Source of the DNA: Phyto melanocephala
Taxonomy: Eukaryota; Arthropoda; Insecta; Diptera; Rhinophoridae
Length of the DNA stretch: 64,000 nucleotides
Reading direction: 5' to 3'
Assembly (NCBI GenBank): GCA_941918925.1
Contig: OW799237.1
Span: 54,548,997-54,612,996 of the forward strand
Shown here: one piece after another, positions 1 through 12,250 of the stretch
Layout: every line of letters starts with the position of its first letter
Position numbering within the stretch: position 1 is the first letter of the stretch
The notes under the pieces: model-generated
Told to the model about the DNA's origin: nothing
What the model saw: only the letters and a program-made list of their open reading frames with translations
Databases searched by the model: none
Made by a program: the position numbers and the translations under genes

Positions 1-148
1 AACCAACAGACAGACAGGTCCTAATAGACTCCTCTATTCATAAGCTTTCAGAAAATTATACTTTATGGGGTCGGAAATGATAATTGTGGAAATTACAAAC
101 GGAATGACAAAGCCATATATACCCTTGTGTACTATGGGTGAAGGGTAT
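1..148 (-). repeat. Family A repeat, 5' end fragment
   Basis: This is the 5' terminal ~150 bp of family A in minus orientation. It holds the reverse complement of the terminal ATACCCTTC and of the block TTCCGACCCCATAAAGTATA, and it runs off the window edge. Family A is a 600-750 bp non-coding repeat with about ten copies here. Confidence 0.8.
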
Positions 149-164
149 GAAAAAAGTAAGATAC

Positions 165-856
165 AACAAGTAAGAGTGCTATATTCGGCCGTGCCGAATC
201 TTATATACCTTTCACAACGTGTAGTCACGTAATAACAATAGCTTGTATCACCATTCATCTCATATGAAATACGTACATACATATAAAAAACATACATATA
301 TAAAAACATCCCATTGTAAAATTATAAATTTACGTATGTATGTAAAAAAAAAATAAAAAAAAAACGTTAAAAAAAAATAATTAAAATATAAAAAAAATAT
401 AAAACAAAAAAAAATTTAAAAAAACAATAGTAATAAAAATATAAATAATATATAAAATAAAAAATAAAAAAATTGTTTTTTGATCAGCTGGGATTCGATG
501 CCACGTTTACTGTAACCAGTATACAAGTTTGTATGTATGTATGTTGTTGTTGTAATGTTGCTTATGCGAAAAAATAATCGATGTGGTCGTGGCTTTTTGC
601 TCATATCTCAGTTGTTTATGTACCGATGTTTCGGATCCGATCTACTCCCGAATATTTCTGATATTTTAATACCTCACCCGGGTCCGGGCAATATCGGGGG
701 GTTTAAAAATGTTGATTTCAACATACACACGGACAGACTGACAGAGCTTAATCGACTCCCCTATTCATAAGCTCTCAGAAAATATATACTTTATGGGGTC
801 GGAAATGAAAATGAAAATTGAAATATATATACCCTTTTTCACTGTGTGAAGGGTAT
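165..856 (-). repeat. Family A repeat, complete copy
   Basis: Complete copy in minus orientation. Read 5' to 3' on its own strand it has: ATACCCTTCACA with a short hairpin; the conserved TTCCGACCCC block; a GTCY-rich segment; a tRNA-like stretch (ACTGGTTAGAG ... GGCATCGAATCCCAGCTGA, degenerate in this copy); a long A/T homopolymer region; and a 3' end with GAAGGGTATATAAG, the palindrome ATTCGGCACGGCCGAATATA and the tail GCACTCTTACTTGTT. No coding capacity. The layout resembles dipteran DINE/mini-me (Helitron-like) non-autonomous repeats. That class assignment is inference. Confidence 0.8.
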
Positions 857-864
857 AATAAGTC

Positions 865-1826
865 CAGTGTTGCCAATTTAGCTATTTTATGGCTAGATTT
901 AGCCATTTTTGAACACGCTTAGCTAGGAAAATCTGCGTTTAGCTATAAGCCATTTTTTTTTTGCCATTCCTGGATATTTTTTAGCCATTTTTAGCTTTTA
1001 AGTTTTGTTGTTGTTTCTTTCATAAATAGTGAAAAACGTTTCAATAAAACAATGATTTTTCAACTACTAAAAGTTGCCTCGATGGGAACCTCTTTAAAAT
1101 AGTACATAATTAAACAAACAAACAATCAATCAGTGAGAAAATCAACCAAGCATGTGTATTTAATAAAATTAATAAGAAAAGAAATTTAAGAAAAATAAAC
1201 AAAATATTCCTAGATACTTATGAGAGAGTTATCCCACGCAAAATTAAAAGAATAGATTACAGAAGTTAAAAAGTTTTTGTAAATATTGTAAATGTGAAAT
1301 TAATGAAAAACACATAAATGGTATTGGATATACATACATATTATCGAGACCAAGCCTTTACCTTTTAATCCAATGAATTTTAAGCTACAACAGCAGGAGA
1401 ACACATACATTAGCTATGTAAAAGGTTTTTCAATAAGAGTAATATGATTTCTTATAAAAAAAACACACTAATTGTTAAGGAAATTCAAAAATTTTTTATT
1501 TAATGTTAGAACAATCGATACAATTAAGTTCTAAATAAAACGTCATTCAAATGGCCTCCACGACTTCTTCTGTAGGAACGAACTCGATGAACGCAATTTT
1601 CGAGCATTTTTCCCACTAACTCAAGTCGTATGTCATGTATGACACGTTTAATATTGACTTATAAAGATTGTAGAGTGTTTGGTTTATTTCGAAAGACCAA
1701 TATTTTATTTTTTCTATACTCTTTTTTTAAGATACGACTTAAAAAGTATTTATAAATGCTAGCTAGTTTTAGCCATTTTTTTCCAGCATTTTAGCCATTT
1801 TTGCTAATTAAGTTCTGTCATCACTG
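865..1826. mobile_element. hAT-type non-autonomous element with 8-bp TSD
   Basis: The 962-bp element begins CAGTGTTGCCAATTTAGC and ends GCTAATTAAG...CATCACTG (terminal inverted CAGTG). It is flanked by a perfect 8-bp duplication AATAAGTC (857-864 and 1827-1834), as expected for hAT. Its ends are rich in TAGCCATTTTT subterminal motifs. No hAT transposase is recognisable, and a mariner fragment lies inside it. Confidence 0.85.
1421..1650 (-). pseudogene. Mariner (DD41D-like) transposase C-terminal fragment
   Basis: The minus strand reads a C-terminal transposase peptide containing RSRGGHLNDVLF and then a stop. This is the usual ending of DD41D-type mariner transposases (compare RGGHLRDIIF at 49.7 kb). 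A short 3' UTR and a possible terminus, AAAGGTTTTTCAATAAGAG next to TA near 1420, follow. Everything upstream, including the catalytic domain, is missing. It is nested in the hAT element around it. Confidence 0.6.
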
Positions 1827-1899
1827 AATAAGTCTAACGTTGACTAAATCATTAGGTGTCGATGGATTGTGTATACGATGTGTATATATGTGAAAGATT

Positions 1900-4737
1900 G
1901 TTTTGCCAACAAACATAACCTCTAATGTTGTAAATGTAAGAAAACTGGTCACGTGGCTAAGGTTCGCCTTACATCGCTTATTAAAGATAGTCGCTTAAAT
2001 AAAAAATTTACAAATAAAATTGAAGACATATTATAAATTGAAGACATCAATATGGTGTTGTAAGCGTTGTAGATGTCAACCAAAATGAGTCAAGAAATTC
2101 TGATCTATTTTTTATAACAGTGCATCTTCAAGATAAGCCAGTGAAATTTTAAATTAACATTTCAATCGTTTTCGATTCGAAATTTTATATAAATTTAAAT
2201 AAAATCACTGCTTTAAATTCCGTACATCAGGTAAATGATGATAACGTTCTACAAAAAATAAGTAACAAATTTAAGAAAATTTTCGAACCCAAAATTGGGT
2301 GTGCTAAGCAATATATGTATAAAATCGCTTAAGCTACGTAAAGATGCTAAGCTTTTATTTACTAGAGAACGTGAAATACCATATGCCTTAGTTGAAAAAG
2401 TAAATTGAGAACTTGATCATATAGAAATAGCCGGTGTAATTTCTAAAACGGAAATCAGCGGTTGGGGTTCACCTTTAGTCGTGATACCGAAAGCGGATGA
2501 GGCATATGCTTAGGTGTTGATTATAAAGTAGGGGTAAATGAGCGCCTTGTAGATGCTCATAGTCCAATACGAAAAATTGGAGATATTTTTAATTGCTTAC
2601 GCAATTCTAGATAATTCTGTAGATTTGATATGTACAAAGCGTACCTTCACTTACCAGTGGACGACGAGTCAAGTAAGATACAGACGATGTTAAAGCATCG
2701 GTGTACGTATAAAGTAAACAGATTATCTTTTGACATTAAAACCGCACCATCTGAGTTTAATAGAATCATTAATCAAATTTTACAAGTTCCGAAAACTAAA
2801 GCATACTTTGACAATCGATATCATTGTGCATGGTACGACAAATTAAGAAAATATATGGGAATGCTTACAACAATTGCAACGGTACGACTTGCATCTCAAC
2901 AAAGATAAATGTAGATTTTTTCAAAAGGAAATTGAATTTTTAGGTCATATTATTAAACAAAATAAAATTTTAAAACCGAAAAAAATAGCAGCTATTATGG
3001 ATCTCCCAAAGCCCAAATCTGTTGATGACGTAAATCTCCCAAATCTGTTGATGACGTAAAAATATTCTTAGGAATGGTCACGTACTAATCACGTTTTATT
3101 GAAAATTGTTCAACGATCACGTCACCTTTACGCAATCTCATAAAGAAAAATTCAGCGTTTAATTAGAGTTTGAAAAATGATGCAGCGTTCAAGAATTTAA
3201 AAAAAAAAAATTGCTAGTGAACGGGTACTTGTACCTTATGATCCGAAGTATAAAACACAATTAGCGTGCGACGTCAGCCCAACTAGAATCGCTGGAGTGT
3301 TGTTGCAGATTGTAGATAACCAAGAACGCCCAATTTCATTTGCCTCAAAAGCACTAAAGGATGATGAGAGGAACTATTTAGAAATATATCGGGAAGCATT
3401 GGGTATCGTATTTTCAGTAGATTATTTTTATCAATAACTGTATGGGAGACCGTTTACGGATAATCAACCCGTAGTTCGAATTTTCCATCAGCACGAAAAG
3501 TTGCCCCAAATGACATCTGCACGACTTCAGAGGTATGCGGCCTTCCTGTCAGGGTTCGATTATTAAGTTGTATACAAAAAAGGCATCGAAAATAGTAATG
3601 CTGACTGTTTATCTCGAGCCCCAGTCAAATGCTCAAAATTAACAGATTCTGCTATCAACGAAGAAGTTAATCAAATCTGCTCAACATCAATACAACAAGT
3701 CTCAACTTTAAAGCTAAATTTTAAAACTCTACAGGTGGAAACACGAAATGAAACAATTAGCTTGAAGGTATGTGTATTGGAAATTAATTGACAAGGACAT
3801 AGAACGGCTTGTAAAATTGTGCATATCCTGTGTGCGATACTACACTCTTGAGAGAAACCAGAACATAATTGAAAACGGATACATATCGATTATGCAGGTA
3901 TGTTACCAGGTCACTACTACCTGGTTGTAGTGGGTTGCAATTGGTATAACGCCGTATGCTCCATCGTCCAACACTACCATGGAAATGTTACTTGATTTGA
4001 TTGCAAGATATAGCTATCCAGATGTAATAGTTTCAAAACTTTTGTAAATGTCGCGGTATTTTCCAGAAATACATTGCACCGGGAGATCCGGCTACTAACA
4101 GCTTAGCTTAACGAAATGTTGAAACGTTAAAACATTGGATCAAATCAATGACAGATGATCGCCGTTGAATATGCTAGAAGTTAAGGGAAATTGTTTTTTG
4201 TTACCGTGCTACACCACTTGTAAATGGTAAAACACCATCAGAGCAATATTTAAATAGACAAGTCCGTATCCACCTAGATGTTCTAAAGCCTCCTAAAATT
4301 CGAAACCAAGTTTCGATAGATTTTTAGTAATGCTCGCCAGTTATGCGAGGGAGAGAAAGTGCAAGCTTGATATTACTCAAACAATTAAAGAATTGTGAAA
4401 GTTGGGCAACATCATCAAAAAAATGGGTCATCTCCATTACCTAGTGAAATTGGATAATGGGTATACATTTAAACGTCATATAAATCAACTTAGGTCAACT
4501 ATGATTAAACTGCCGCAAAATTCAGAACGTGGAAAAGAAATGCAACAGGAACCAGATCAGATAGTCCCTAGTTACAATCCACAAGATTTAGTACAAATTT
4601 TAATCAACGTGAGGAACGAAAATCTTAATACTAAAGAGATGAATGTAACAACTTTACCAGTACAGCAACTACCTAGAAGGAACCCTCGGATAAGTCTTAG
4701 ACTACTTTATGTAGACGATTATGTAACAAATACCTAA
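1900..4737 (+). pseudogene. Degenerate Ty3/gypsy gag-pol
   Basis: Broken gypsy polyprotein with many stops and frameshifts. In order I see a zinc-knuckle relic near 1935 (CKCKKTGHVAK, last Cys lost), the start of reverse transcriptase near 2440 (GWGSPLVVIPK), RT blocks at 2630-3060 (DMYKAYLHLPV, APSEFNRII, CRFFQKEIEFLGHII), an RNase H region at 3230-3640, a poorly preserved integrase region at 3800-4330, and the C-terminal tail at 4402-4737 (HYLVKLDNGYTFKRHINQLR). The RT catalytic YxDD is not readable. An 18-bp tandem duplication lies near 3030-3060. The 5' LTR is not identified. Confidence 0.8.
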
Positions 4738-5277
4738 AGTTGTCCAATTAGAGTGGGAGAAATATAGTAACGTGTCAACATTGTTCATTAAGGATAGTCT
4801 CATCTGTAACTAAAATCTTATTATACCCTTCACCTGTGGTGCACAAGGGTATATAGATTTATCATTCCGTTTGTAATTTCTAAAATTTTCATTTCCGACC
4901 CCATAAAGTATATATTTTCTGAAAGCTTATGAATAGAGGAGTCGATTAAGCCGGCTGTCCGTCTGTCCGTGTGTTGGTTGAAATCAACTTTTAGAAGCAA
5001 CTGTATGTTCCTCAGATCTCTATATGGTATGAATCTCTTGGAAATATCCAGGAATGAATCGCTATTGAAATTCAGCACGATCGCTCCATAACTTTCTGAG
5101 ATATGAGCAAAAAACCACGACCACCTCGTTTTTTTCACAATTACAACAACCTGCATACATACTGGTTAAAATAAACGTGGCATCGAATTCCAGCTGAGCC
5201 AAACAAATTTTATTTTATTTAATATATTATTTATATATTATTTTTTAAAATTTTTTTTTTGTAATTTTTTTATTTTT

Positions 5278-6021
5278 ATACCCTTCACCTGTGGTGTACA
5301 AGGGTATATATAGCTTTGTCATTCCGTTTGTAATTTCTACAATTTTCATTTCCGACCCCATAAAGTATATATTTTCTGAAAGCTTATGAATAGAGGAGTC
5401 GATTAAGCCCTGACCGTATGTCCGTCTGTCCGTGTGTTGGTTGAAATCAACTTTTAGAAGCAACTATATGTTCCTCAGATCTGTATATGGTATCAATCTC
5501 TTGGAAATATCCAGGAATGAATCGCTATTGAAATTCAGCACAATCGCCCCATAACTTTCTGAGATATGAGCAAAAAACCACGACCACCTCGTTTTTTTTC
5601 ACAATTACAACAACAACATACATACATAGATACATGTAAAAAACATACCAAACAAAAAAAATTACAAAAAAAAAAAATATTAAAAATAAGAAAAAAATAA
5701 TAAAAAAAACTACAAAAAAAAAATTTTAAAAAAATTTAAAAAAAAATTTAAAAAAATTTTTTAAAAATTTTTCTAAAAAAATTTTTTGAAAAAATTTAGA
5801 AAAAATATAAAAAAATAATGAAATATAAATAATATATTAAATAAAATAAAATAAAATTTTTTTGGCTCAGCTGGGATTCGATGCCACATTTATTCTAACG
5901 TGTACGTATGCACGTATTTTATATGGGATGAATGGTGATACAAACAATTGTTATTGCATGACTACACGTTGTGAAGGGTATATAAGATTCGGCACGGCCG
6001 AATATAGCAGTGTTACTTGTT
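5278..6021 (+). repeat. Family A repeat nested in family A
   Basis: Complete copy from ATACCCTTCACC to TGTTACTTGTT. It is highly similar to its host copy in the first 300 bp, and its expanded A/T homopolymer tract fills about 5640-5860. Confidence 0.8.
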
Positions 6022-6167
6022 TTAATATATTTTTTGTAAATTTTTTTTTTTGTATGTTTTTTACATGTATGTACGTATTTTATATGAGATGAATGGTGAT
6101 ACAAACAATTGTTATTGCATGACTACACGTTGTAAAGGGTATATAAGATTCGGCACGGCCGAATATA

Positions 6168-7083
6168 AAGGGTGTTTTTTTAAGCCCGATAGAACTTGAA
6201 ATTGTAAAAAATAACACAAAAAATTAAATTGTAATCAAAATTTTTTTTTTATTCGAAAGATCAATACGTGACATTAACATTTGAAAATGATTTCGGGCAT
6301 ATGGGCACCGCGGCTGTTCTTGACGAAGCGCATTCTGGACGTCCAATTTTGGGCCACTTTTTCGAGCACTGCTGGCCGTATGTCACAAATAACACGAACA
6401 ATGCTGGCCTCCAAGGCGTCAATTGTTGCTGGTTTATCAGCATAAACCAGTGACTTCACGTAGCCCCACAGGAAATAATCGAGAGGTGTCAAATCGCACG
6501 ACCTTGGAGGCCAATTGACAGGTCCATTTCTCGAAATTAACTTATCACCAAATTTTGATTTCAATAAGTCGATGGTTGCGTTCGCCGTATGGCACGTAGC
6601 GCCATCCTGTTGAAACCACATCTCCTCCGGATCAATGTCATCCATATTTTCAAACAAAAAATCATTGACCATGGTGCGGTAACGATCTCCATTGACCGTA
6701 ACGCGAGCTCCGCCCTCATTTTTGAAGAAATAAGGTCCGATGATGCCACCAGCGTGAAAACCGCACCAAACGGTGCATTTTTCTGGATGTAATGGAGTCT
6801 GTAGGGTCTCTTGTGGATTGGTCTCGCTGCGGCATTTTGCTTATTAACAAACCCGTTAAGCCAAAAATGCGCCTCATCGCTGAACACAATTTTGCGATAA
6901 AATTGGACGTCCAGAATGCGCTTCGTCAAGAACAGCCGCGGTGCCCATATGCCCGAAATCATTTTCAAATGTTAATGTCACGTATTGATCTTTCGAATAA
7001 AAAAAAAAATTTTGATTACAATTTAATTTTTTTGTGTTATTTTTTACAATTTCAAGTTCTATCGGGCTTAAAAAAACACCCTT
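6168..7083. mobile_element. DD41D mariner deletion derivative with duplicated ends
   Basis: A 916-bp element flanked by TA (6166-6167 and 7084-7085), starting AAGGGTGTTTTTTTAAGCCC. The outer ~175 bp at each side are near-perfect inverted copies of each other, and both encode the transposase C-terminus (RGAHMPEIIF on the strands pointing outward). So the transposase N-terminal half has been replaced by an inverted copy of the 3' end, leaving unusually long TIRs. It is inserted in the terminal hairpin region of a family A repeat. Confidence 0.9.
6274..6968 (-). pseudogene. Mariner DD41D transposase, truncated and frameshifted
   Basis: The minus strand carries the catalytic part of a mariner-type transposase in two overlapping frames, broken by a frameshift near 6600-6670. 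It shows FSDEAHFWLNG (first Asp), WFQQDGATCHT (second Asp) and PPRSCDLTPLDYFLWGYVK. The third Asp, in LDYF, lies 41 residues after the second, which makes it DD41D. The N-terminal HTH domains are absent. It cannot encode a working protein but keeps both termini. Confidence 0.85.
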
Positions 7084-7591
7084 TAGCACTGTTACTTGTT
7101 TTTATTCATTCTGTTATCTCTCTTGCATATAAATAAGACATCAGCCTTGTATATATATGTACATATATATTTTTTAACAGTGAATAAACAGTATTATTGA
7201 AGTAGACATTAGCAAGCGTGCAATATTTATTTAAGGAATATAATAACTTCATAGCCTTTAAATTGTATTTCAAATTAAAGAAATCATCATAAACGAAATT
7301 CGTTAGTACTTATAAAATTAGAAGACATATCGTCGTTGCTCTAACAAATTCAGTTTGTGTTTTTTTACAGAATTTTCAGGAGATCAAAAAAATCATTTTA
7401 TTTTTTTACTTTACAAAATTAAACTTAAATTAAATTAGTCAACTGTTTTCATGTCAATTATTGCGTTTCAAAATTGGGCTGCCAAAGGTTTATCAAATGT
7501 TAAAAGTTTATACATATTTAGATATCATTTGTATTATAATTTTTTGTTACAATGTTTTTAATTTTTTCATTATGGAATATTTATATTTTAT

Positions 7592-7708
7592 GGGCCGTAT
7601 TCATAAAAAATATTTTAGGTTTATTAAAGGCTAATTTGACAGATGTTGTAGAGAAATTTGTCAAATAAGCCTTCAATAAACCTAAAATATTTTTTATGAA
7701 TACAACCC
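7592..7708. repeat. Small palindromic MITE
   Basis: A 117-bp foldback with arms of about 40 bp (GGGCCGTATTCATAAAAAAT ... ATTTTTTATGAATACAACCC) flanked by a 3-bp TAT repeat (7589-7591 and 7709-7711). No coding capacity. Confidence 0.75.
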
Positions 7709-7737
7709 TATGTGTTCGAATCTGTAAACCAGTTTTT

Positions 7738-8356
7738 ATACATTTCACACAGTGAAAAAGGGTATACATATATAGGTTTGTCATTCCGTATGAAATTGGT
7801 ACAATTTTCATTTCCGACCCCATAAAGTATATATTTTCTGAAAGCTTATGAATAGGGGATTCGATTAAGCTGTTGAAATCAACCGGGTAAGGTATTAAAA
7901 TATCAGAAATATTCGGGAGTAGATCGGTATATAAGATATGAGCAAAAACCCACGATCACCTCGTTTTTTTTAACACAACAACTACATACATATGTACATA
8001 CAAACGTGGTATACTGGTTAGAGTAAACGTGGCATTGAACCCCAACTGAGCCCAAAAAACATTTTTTTTTATTTTATATATTATTTATATTTTTTTAATT
8101 TTGTTTTTAATTATTTGTTTTTTTTTTATTATTTTTTTAATTTTTTTTAATCTTTTTTTATTTTTTTTTTTTGCTTTAATTTTTTTTATATTTTTTTTTT
8201 AACATGTTTAACATGTTTTTATATATGTATGTTTTTCATATGTATGTACGTATTTCATATGAGATGAATGGTGATACAAACTACTGTTATTACGTGACTA
8301 CACGTTGTGAAGGGTATATAAGATTCGGCATGGCCGAATATAGCACTCTTACTTGT
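7738..8356 (+). repeat. Family A repeat, internally deleted
   Basis: Starts ATACATTTCACACAG and ends GCACTCTTACTTGTT. The GTCY segment and its surroundings are deleted after CGATTAAGC. The tRNA-like box and the T-rich region are present. Confidence 0.8.
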
Positions 8357-9395
8357 TTTCCTCATTTTCAAAATAGCAACATGGTTGTGGTAATCATAAT
8401 CTAAGAGCAATTAAATTTTTAAAATTCTTATGAAAATATTAAATTTGTTTGTGATAAAAAATGTAATTTCTTCATAAAAAATTAAAATTGACTTTAATTT
8501 TTAATTAAAATTAAAAATTTTTATATTTTTGTAAATGTTACTTTTTTCAAATATGATGTCCAAACACACTGCTCTACAAAAAATCATTTTTTGTCTTCCC
8601 ATTTAATAAAACTATGTGGACTATATGGATTTTGATGCGCTGAACTCAAATCCGTTGTCGGTTTTTTCCATCAGATCGGGATTTTTTTATGGGCGAGGCA
8701 AAATTTTTGTCCCCAAATTAGTCAGGTACGGAGACATATATCATCCTAACTCGAGAACTAGTCATCCGTCAAAAATAAAACACCAGAGGATATGTAATAA
8801 AATTGTTTTTACTTTAGTCGAAAAGTATTTTTCTCTATCTCTTATCGTTTTGGAATTATTTAAAAATTAATGGAGAAAAAAAATTTTTCGTGCAAAATTC
8901 GTAATATTCTTCAATTTAAAAATGGAATTAAAAAAAATATAAGGCAAATATTCCACATTTCAAACTTTTTTCTGAGTGCTACTTATCTTAGAATAAAAAA
9001 AAGCCATAAACCATAAAAATCGGTTAAAAAATGTAGATTTTATTGTCAATTTACCGCAAGTACCCAATATTGACCAAATACATGTGTAATGCAGCAAACA
9101 ACGTCAGAGTGAGCGCACTAAAGCGCCTTGTAGCAACAATGAATGGCAACTATTTACTTCTATCTATTTTCGTACAATAAAAACAAATACAAGCAAAGAA
9201 ATTTGCCAGATTGTAATTTTGTAGCAACGCCTCGCATAAAGCACCCACCCTGTCGTCACCCGTAGATAACTTCAAATTACAATAAAAAATTAAAATATTT
9301 ACAGCCTATATATTTCTTTCTTATAAATAACACAAAATTTTTGTTAATAATTATTCACTTTTATTTAGGAAACATTGTTAAGATAAAAAAGTAGC
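8357..9395. other. AT-rich region without a supported gene
   Basis: Mostly AT-rich. An open frame at 8616-8870 (+, 84 codons, begins MDYMDFDALNSNPLS) resembles nothing I recognise. The region may be non-coding sequence of the transposon-like pseudogene that follows. No TIR pair was found. Confidence 0.4.
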
Positions 9396-10692
9396 TTAAG
9401 CTGTCCATGCTCTTTCTTCCACATCATTCAATTTCGTTCTAAAGACCTCGTCGTTTATAAGCTGTTGTATTTGTGGACCTACAAATATGCCTTCTTTTAC
9501 TATAGCATCTCTGATTCTTGGAAATTTGCTCTTAATGTATAGAAAGCCTTTACCGTCCTTTTTCATTGTTTTGACAAAATTTTTCATTAGGCCTAGCTTT
9601 ATATGAAGAGAAGAGTTTGTTCCTTTTGATTTAAAGGCTCTTCTGCTACATTTTTTTCTCCTGGAATAAAATTTACTCTTTTCGGCCAAATTTTAACATT
9701 GTAGTGTTTTTCTATCGCGCGGCTATCCCATTCACATAAGAAGCAATTAAACTTAGTATATCCACCCTGCAATCCATTTAACATTGCTACGACTTTTAAA
9801 TCTGCACATTCCATGAGTAATGGGAACATAAAAATCTTTTGTAGTATATTTCTTGCATACTCGAGTTGGACCGATGGAAATTCGTTGCCATTGTCAAGTA
9901 AAACGGCTTTCAAACCTGTCTTGAATGAATTAACAAAAAGCTGCCAATCCTCAGATTTAAGACTGAAACACAGTTGTCGCAAAATCGAAAAATTAGTACG
10001 AGACGGTAACGTCGTTTTGCACCAAATTCCATTCTTTTCATTGGGATGCAAGAAGCTCAGGCTTGTTTTTTTAAAAGCCCTAATTTACGAACTAAGTTTT
10101 TCATATCAGTTTAATTCGGAAAATAAGGTTTACTCGTTGGACTTCCAAATGAATGCGAAGAAACACCCATGCTGGCGTAAGTGGATTCAGTTGCTGCAGA
10201 AAGCCCATCTTCTTCATCGTCTGTAGGAGGCAATGGAGGTAAAAATTTACTTGTAAACTGATAAACTGGTCATTTGGCGCATGAAGTATTTGGATATGTA
10301 ACTTTCTTTTTGTTTTTTTTTCGTAAACCCACGTGTTTTAGTATGGCAAAAGTAGCAATCATTTTGATGATTTTGTGGTTCAGTCGCTGGCTTCATAAAC
10401 GGCTTCATAAAGACTTATGACTTCCTTTTAAACAACCTCTTAAAGAATTTGCACATCTACTACAACATATTAATAGCAGCCAATTTTTATCTCTATTATC
10501 GATAGGAAACCCAAAATAACGGCGATAAGCATCTTTAACCTTGGAAGATATTGTCTCCCGTTGAGAACATGAAGTTAGATTGCCACAAACGTAACAAAAT
10601 AAATTTGGAGATTTGTTACAAATCCTTAACATTTTGTAATATGAAAGCGTTTGTGGATTCTTTAATTGCTTTATTTCTTTACACAATAACAA
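9396..10692 (-). pseudogene. Unassigned transposon-like protein, broken
   Basis: The minus strand holds pieces of one protein with frameshifts. First, at 10692-10405, comes a cysteine-rich N-terminal domain (CYVCGNLTSCSQRE ... CCSRCANSLRGCLKG). Next, near 10370, is a second CxxC motif (CYFCHTKTRGF). The central and C-terminal part, 10051-9396, has LKAVLLDNGNEFPSV, GGYTKFNCFLCEWDSR and HIKLGLMKNFVKTM. I know this type as a multi-copy family in arthropod and cnidarian genomes, which suggests a mobile-element protein, but I cannot name the superfamily and identify no catalytic triad or TIRs. Frameshifts near 9600-9690 and stops between 10051 and 10405 make it a pseudogene. Confidence 0.65.
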
Positions 10693-11027
10693 AGTACACT
10701 ATAATATCTATTTACTGTTGCCGATTTTCACCGTACGATATTCAAATTAAAAGTGACTCACTTATTGTCCATCAGCTTTTATACATACAATACTAGAATC
10801 TACCTAATTAATTACCTAAAAACAGCTTCAGTTTGTCTTAAAATTATTAAGTTAAAATGCATTTGTTTGCATTAATGTACATTCTTATTCGTTTTAAACT
10901 AAGTGTTAACTTTTGGGAAAAGTAAATTTTATAGTTTTAAAAATGTACTTTATTTTTGAATATAAGTAAGGGACATAATTTTTAACATAAAAAAAATGTT
11001 TTTTGTTTTTAGTTATATTGATTTACA

Positions 11028-11287
11028 AGGTGGGCTAAAAGAAATCACCCTATTGGAAGATGCTCTTAATTTTGCAAATGGCGGCCAATGTTAAATTTCT
11101 TTTGATATTTGTGAACTAGACAGATGTAGAATACAAGTGAACAAGCCATGGAGTGATACACTCCCCAAGAACGCGGAATAATCGTCTCGAGGCCGCAGTG
11201 GTCGTTTTTTCAGCGAGTACGTGAACAAGCAAAACTATTGCTTCTTGGGTACCGCAAATCCATGAGTAACGAACGAAGAGCCATTAC
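11028..11287 (+). pseudogene. Mariner-like element, 5' fragment
   Basis: Begins with a TIR-like CAAGGTGGGCTAAAAGAAAT after TTA, then a short leader and a transposase N-terminus starting MERYTPQERGIIV, typical of DD41D-type mariners (compare MQQYTRRERSEIV at 50.7 kb). The frame degrades quickly, and the element is cut off where a family B repeat begins. Confidence 0.6.
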
Positions 11288-12250
11288 AAATTGGTGGGGT
11301 ACATTCATTTTGTCATTCCGTTTGCATTACATCAAAATCTTCATTTTAGACCCCATTAAGAATATATATTCTGAATCAGGGTTTCATTTTATGACGATCT
11401 AGCTATGTCCGTCCGTCTGTTAAAAGCACGATAGAGGTCGCACCAAAAAAGCTAGGGGGCTCAATTTTGCCACAATATTTCTTATACACAAGGTTTGCTT
11501 GGTATTGAAAATGGTATCGAAAAATTAGGACGAGAGTTATAGCTCGAAATACAAGAGTAGGTAAAAAAAAACCGTGTCCTAACATCGAATAAAATAAAAT
11601 TGTGCCCAAACGCATTAACGTAGAGTCATTAAACTTCGAATACTATTTATTGAGTAAAAACAATATCTTTCTCTGAAAATTGCTGAAATCTATGCATAAG
11701 GAAGGAGTTATAGATCAAAATGTACGAAAATTTATACCGCACAGTTTGTTTTTCGGTATATTTAAAATTTAAAACCTAATAAAAATAACAAAATTAGATG
11801 TACGATTCTTAAATTTTGCATACATTGCTTTTTGGTCAAAGGCTGAAATTTGCTACAGATATCCTTCTAGTCAGTATTATTGTTATGCCACAAAATAAAT
11901 GTGACACGCCCACGTTCACCTCCCATATAACGTTTTATCTTAAATTCATATAATTTCTCTATGAATACAGATTTTGGAATACTAATGGACTATATTGAAA
12001 TATCTCAGTTGTATTCATTAGCAAAAACAACTTCGACATGCCTACTATAACGCCCACTTTTCACATTATCTACTGTTAAAAAAATTAAAAAGCTCATTAA
12101 ACCTACAAAATTACAGGTATGATGATGAAATGCTACAGATATCAATGTCATTGTTATGCTAGAAAATTTAGGTGACACGCCCACTTTAACGTCTGCCTCC
12201 CATATAACATCTTAAATTCATATAATTTCTCTATGCGATGTAGCCAAATT
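11288..12250 (+). repeat. Family B repeat, 3'-truncated
   Basis: Starts ATTGGTGGGGTACATTCATT and contains the family B internal blocks (TTTAGACCCCATTAAG, GTCCGTCCGTCTG, GACACGCCCAC, CCTCCCATATAACG). It lacks the terminal CGGCACAGCCG hairpin. Family B is non-coding, about 1-1.4 kb when long, and shares its terminal hairpin and tail with family A. Confidence 0.65.

Larger units (their letters stand above)
4823..7100 (+). repeat. Family A repeat interrupted by family A and mariner
   Basis: A plus-strand family A copy whose parts are 4823-5277, 6022-6167 and 7084-7100. A second family A copy (5278-6021) sits in its homopolymer region, and a mariner derivative (6168-7083) sits inside the terminal GAATATAGCACT motif. 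It belongs to the sub-family with TTCACCTGTGGTG at the 5' end. Confidence 0.8.
4757..7260 (+). repeat. Probable gypsy 3' LTR split by nested repeats
   Basis: A polypurine-like stretch (AGAGTGGGAGAAATA, 4748-4762) follows the gypsy pol and is followed by LTR-like sequence to about 4822. After the nested family A/mariner block, 7101-7260 continues with a TATA-like TATAAATAAGACATCAGCC and an AATAAA. The boundaries cannot be fixed without the 5' LTR. Inference from position and signals. Confidence 0.4.

Noticed and set aside
34..309. Open frames repeatedly starting MFLYMYVFYMYVRISYEMNGDT on both strands (also 5862, 8204, 29688)
   Set aside because: They are readings of the family A 3' terminal region; the same peptide recurs because the repeat recurs. 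No start context or domain.
5245..5463. Recurrent small frames containing ENIYFMGSEMKI
   Set aside because: Translation of the conserved family A block TTCCGACCCCATAAAGTATA; not a gene.
10203..10240. Search for further hammerhead cores at other CTGATGA/TCATCAG sites (20.3, 31.7, 38.7, 51.9, 53.4, 58.9 kb)
   Set aside because: None has a following GAAA with a pairable stem II or matching flanking stems.
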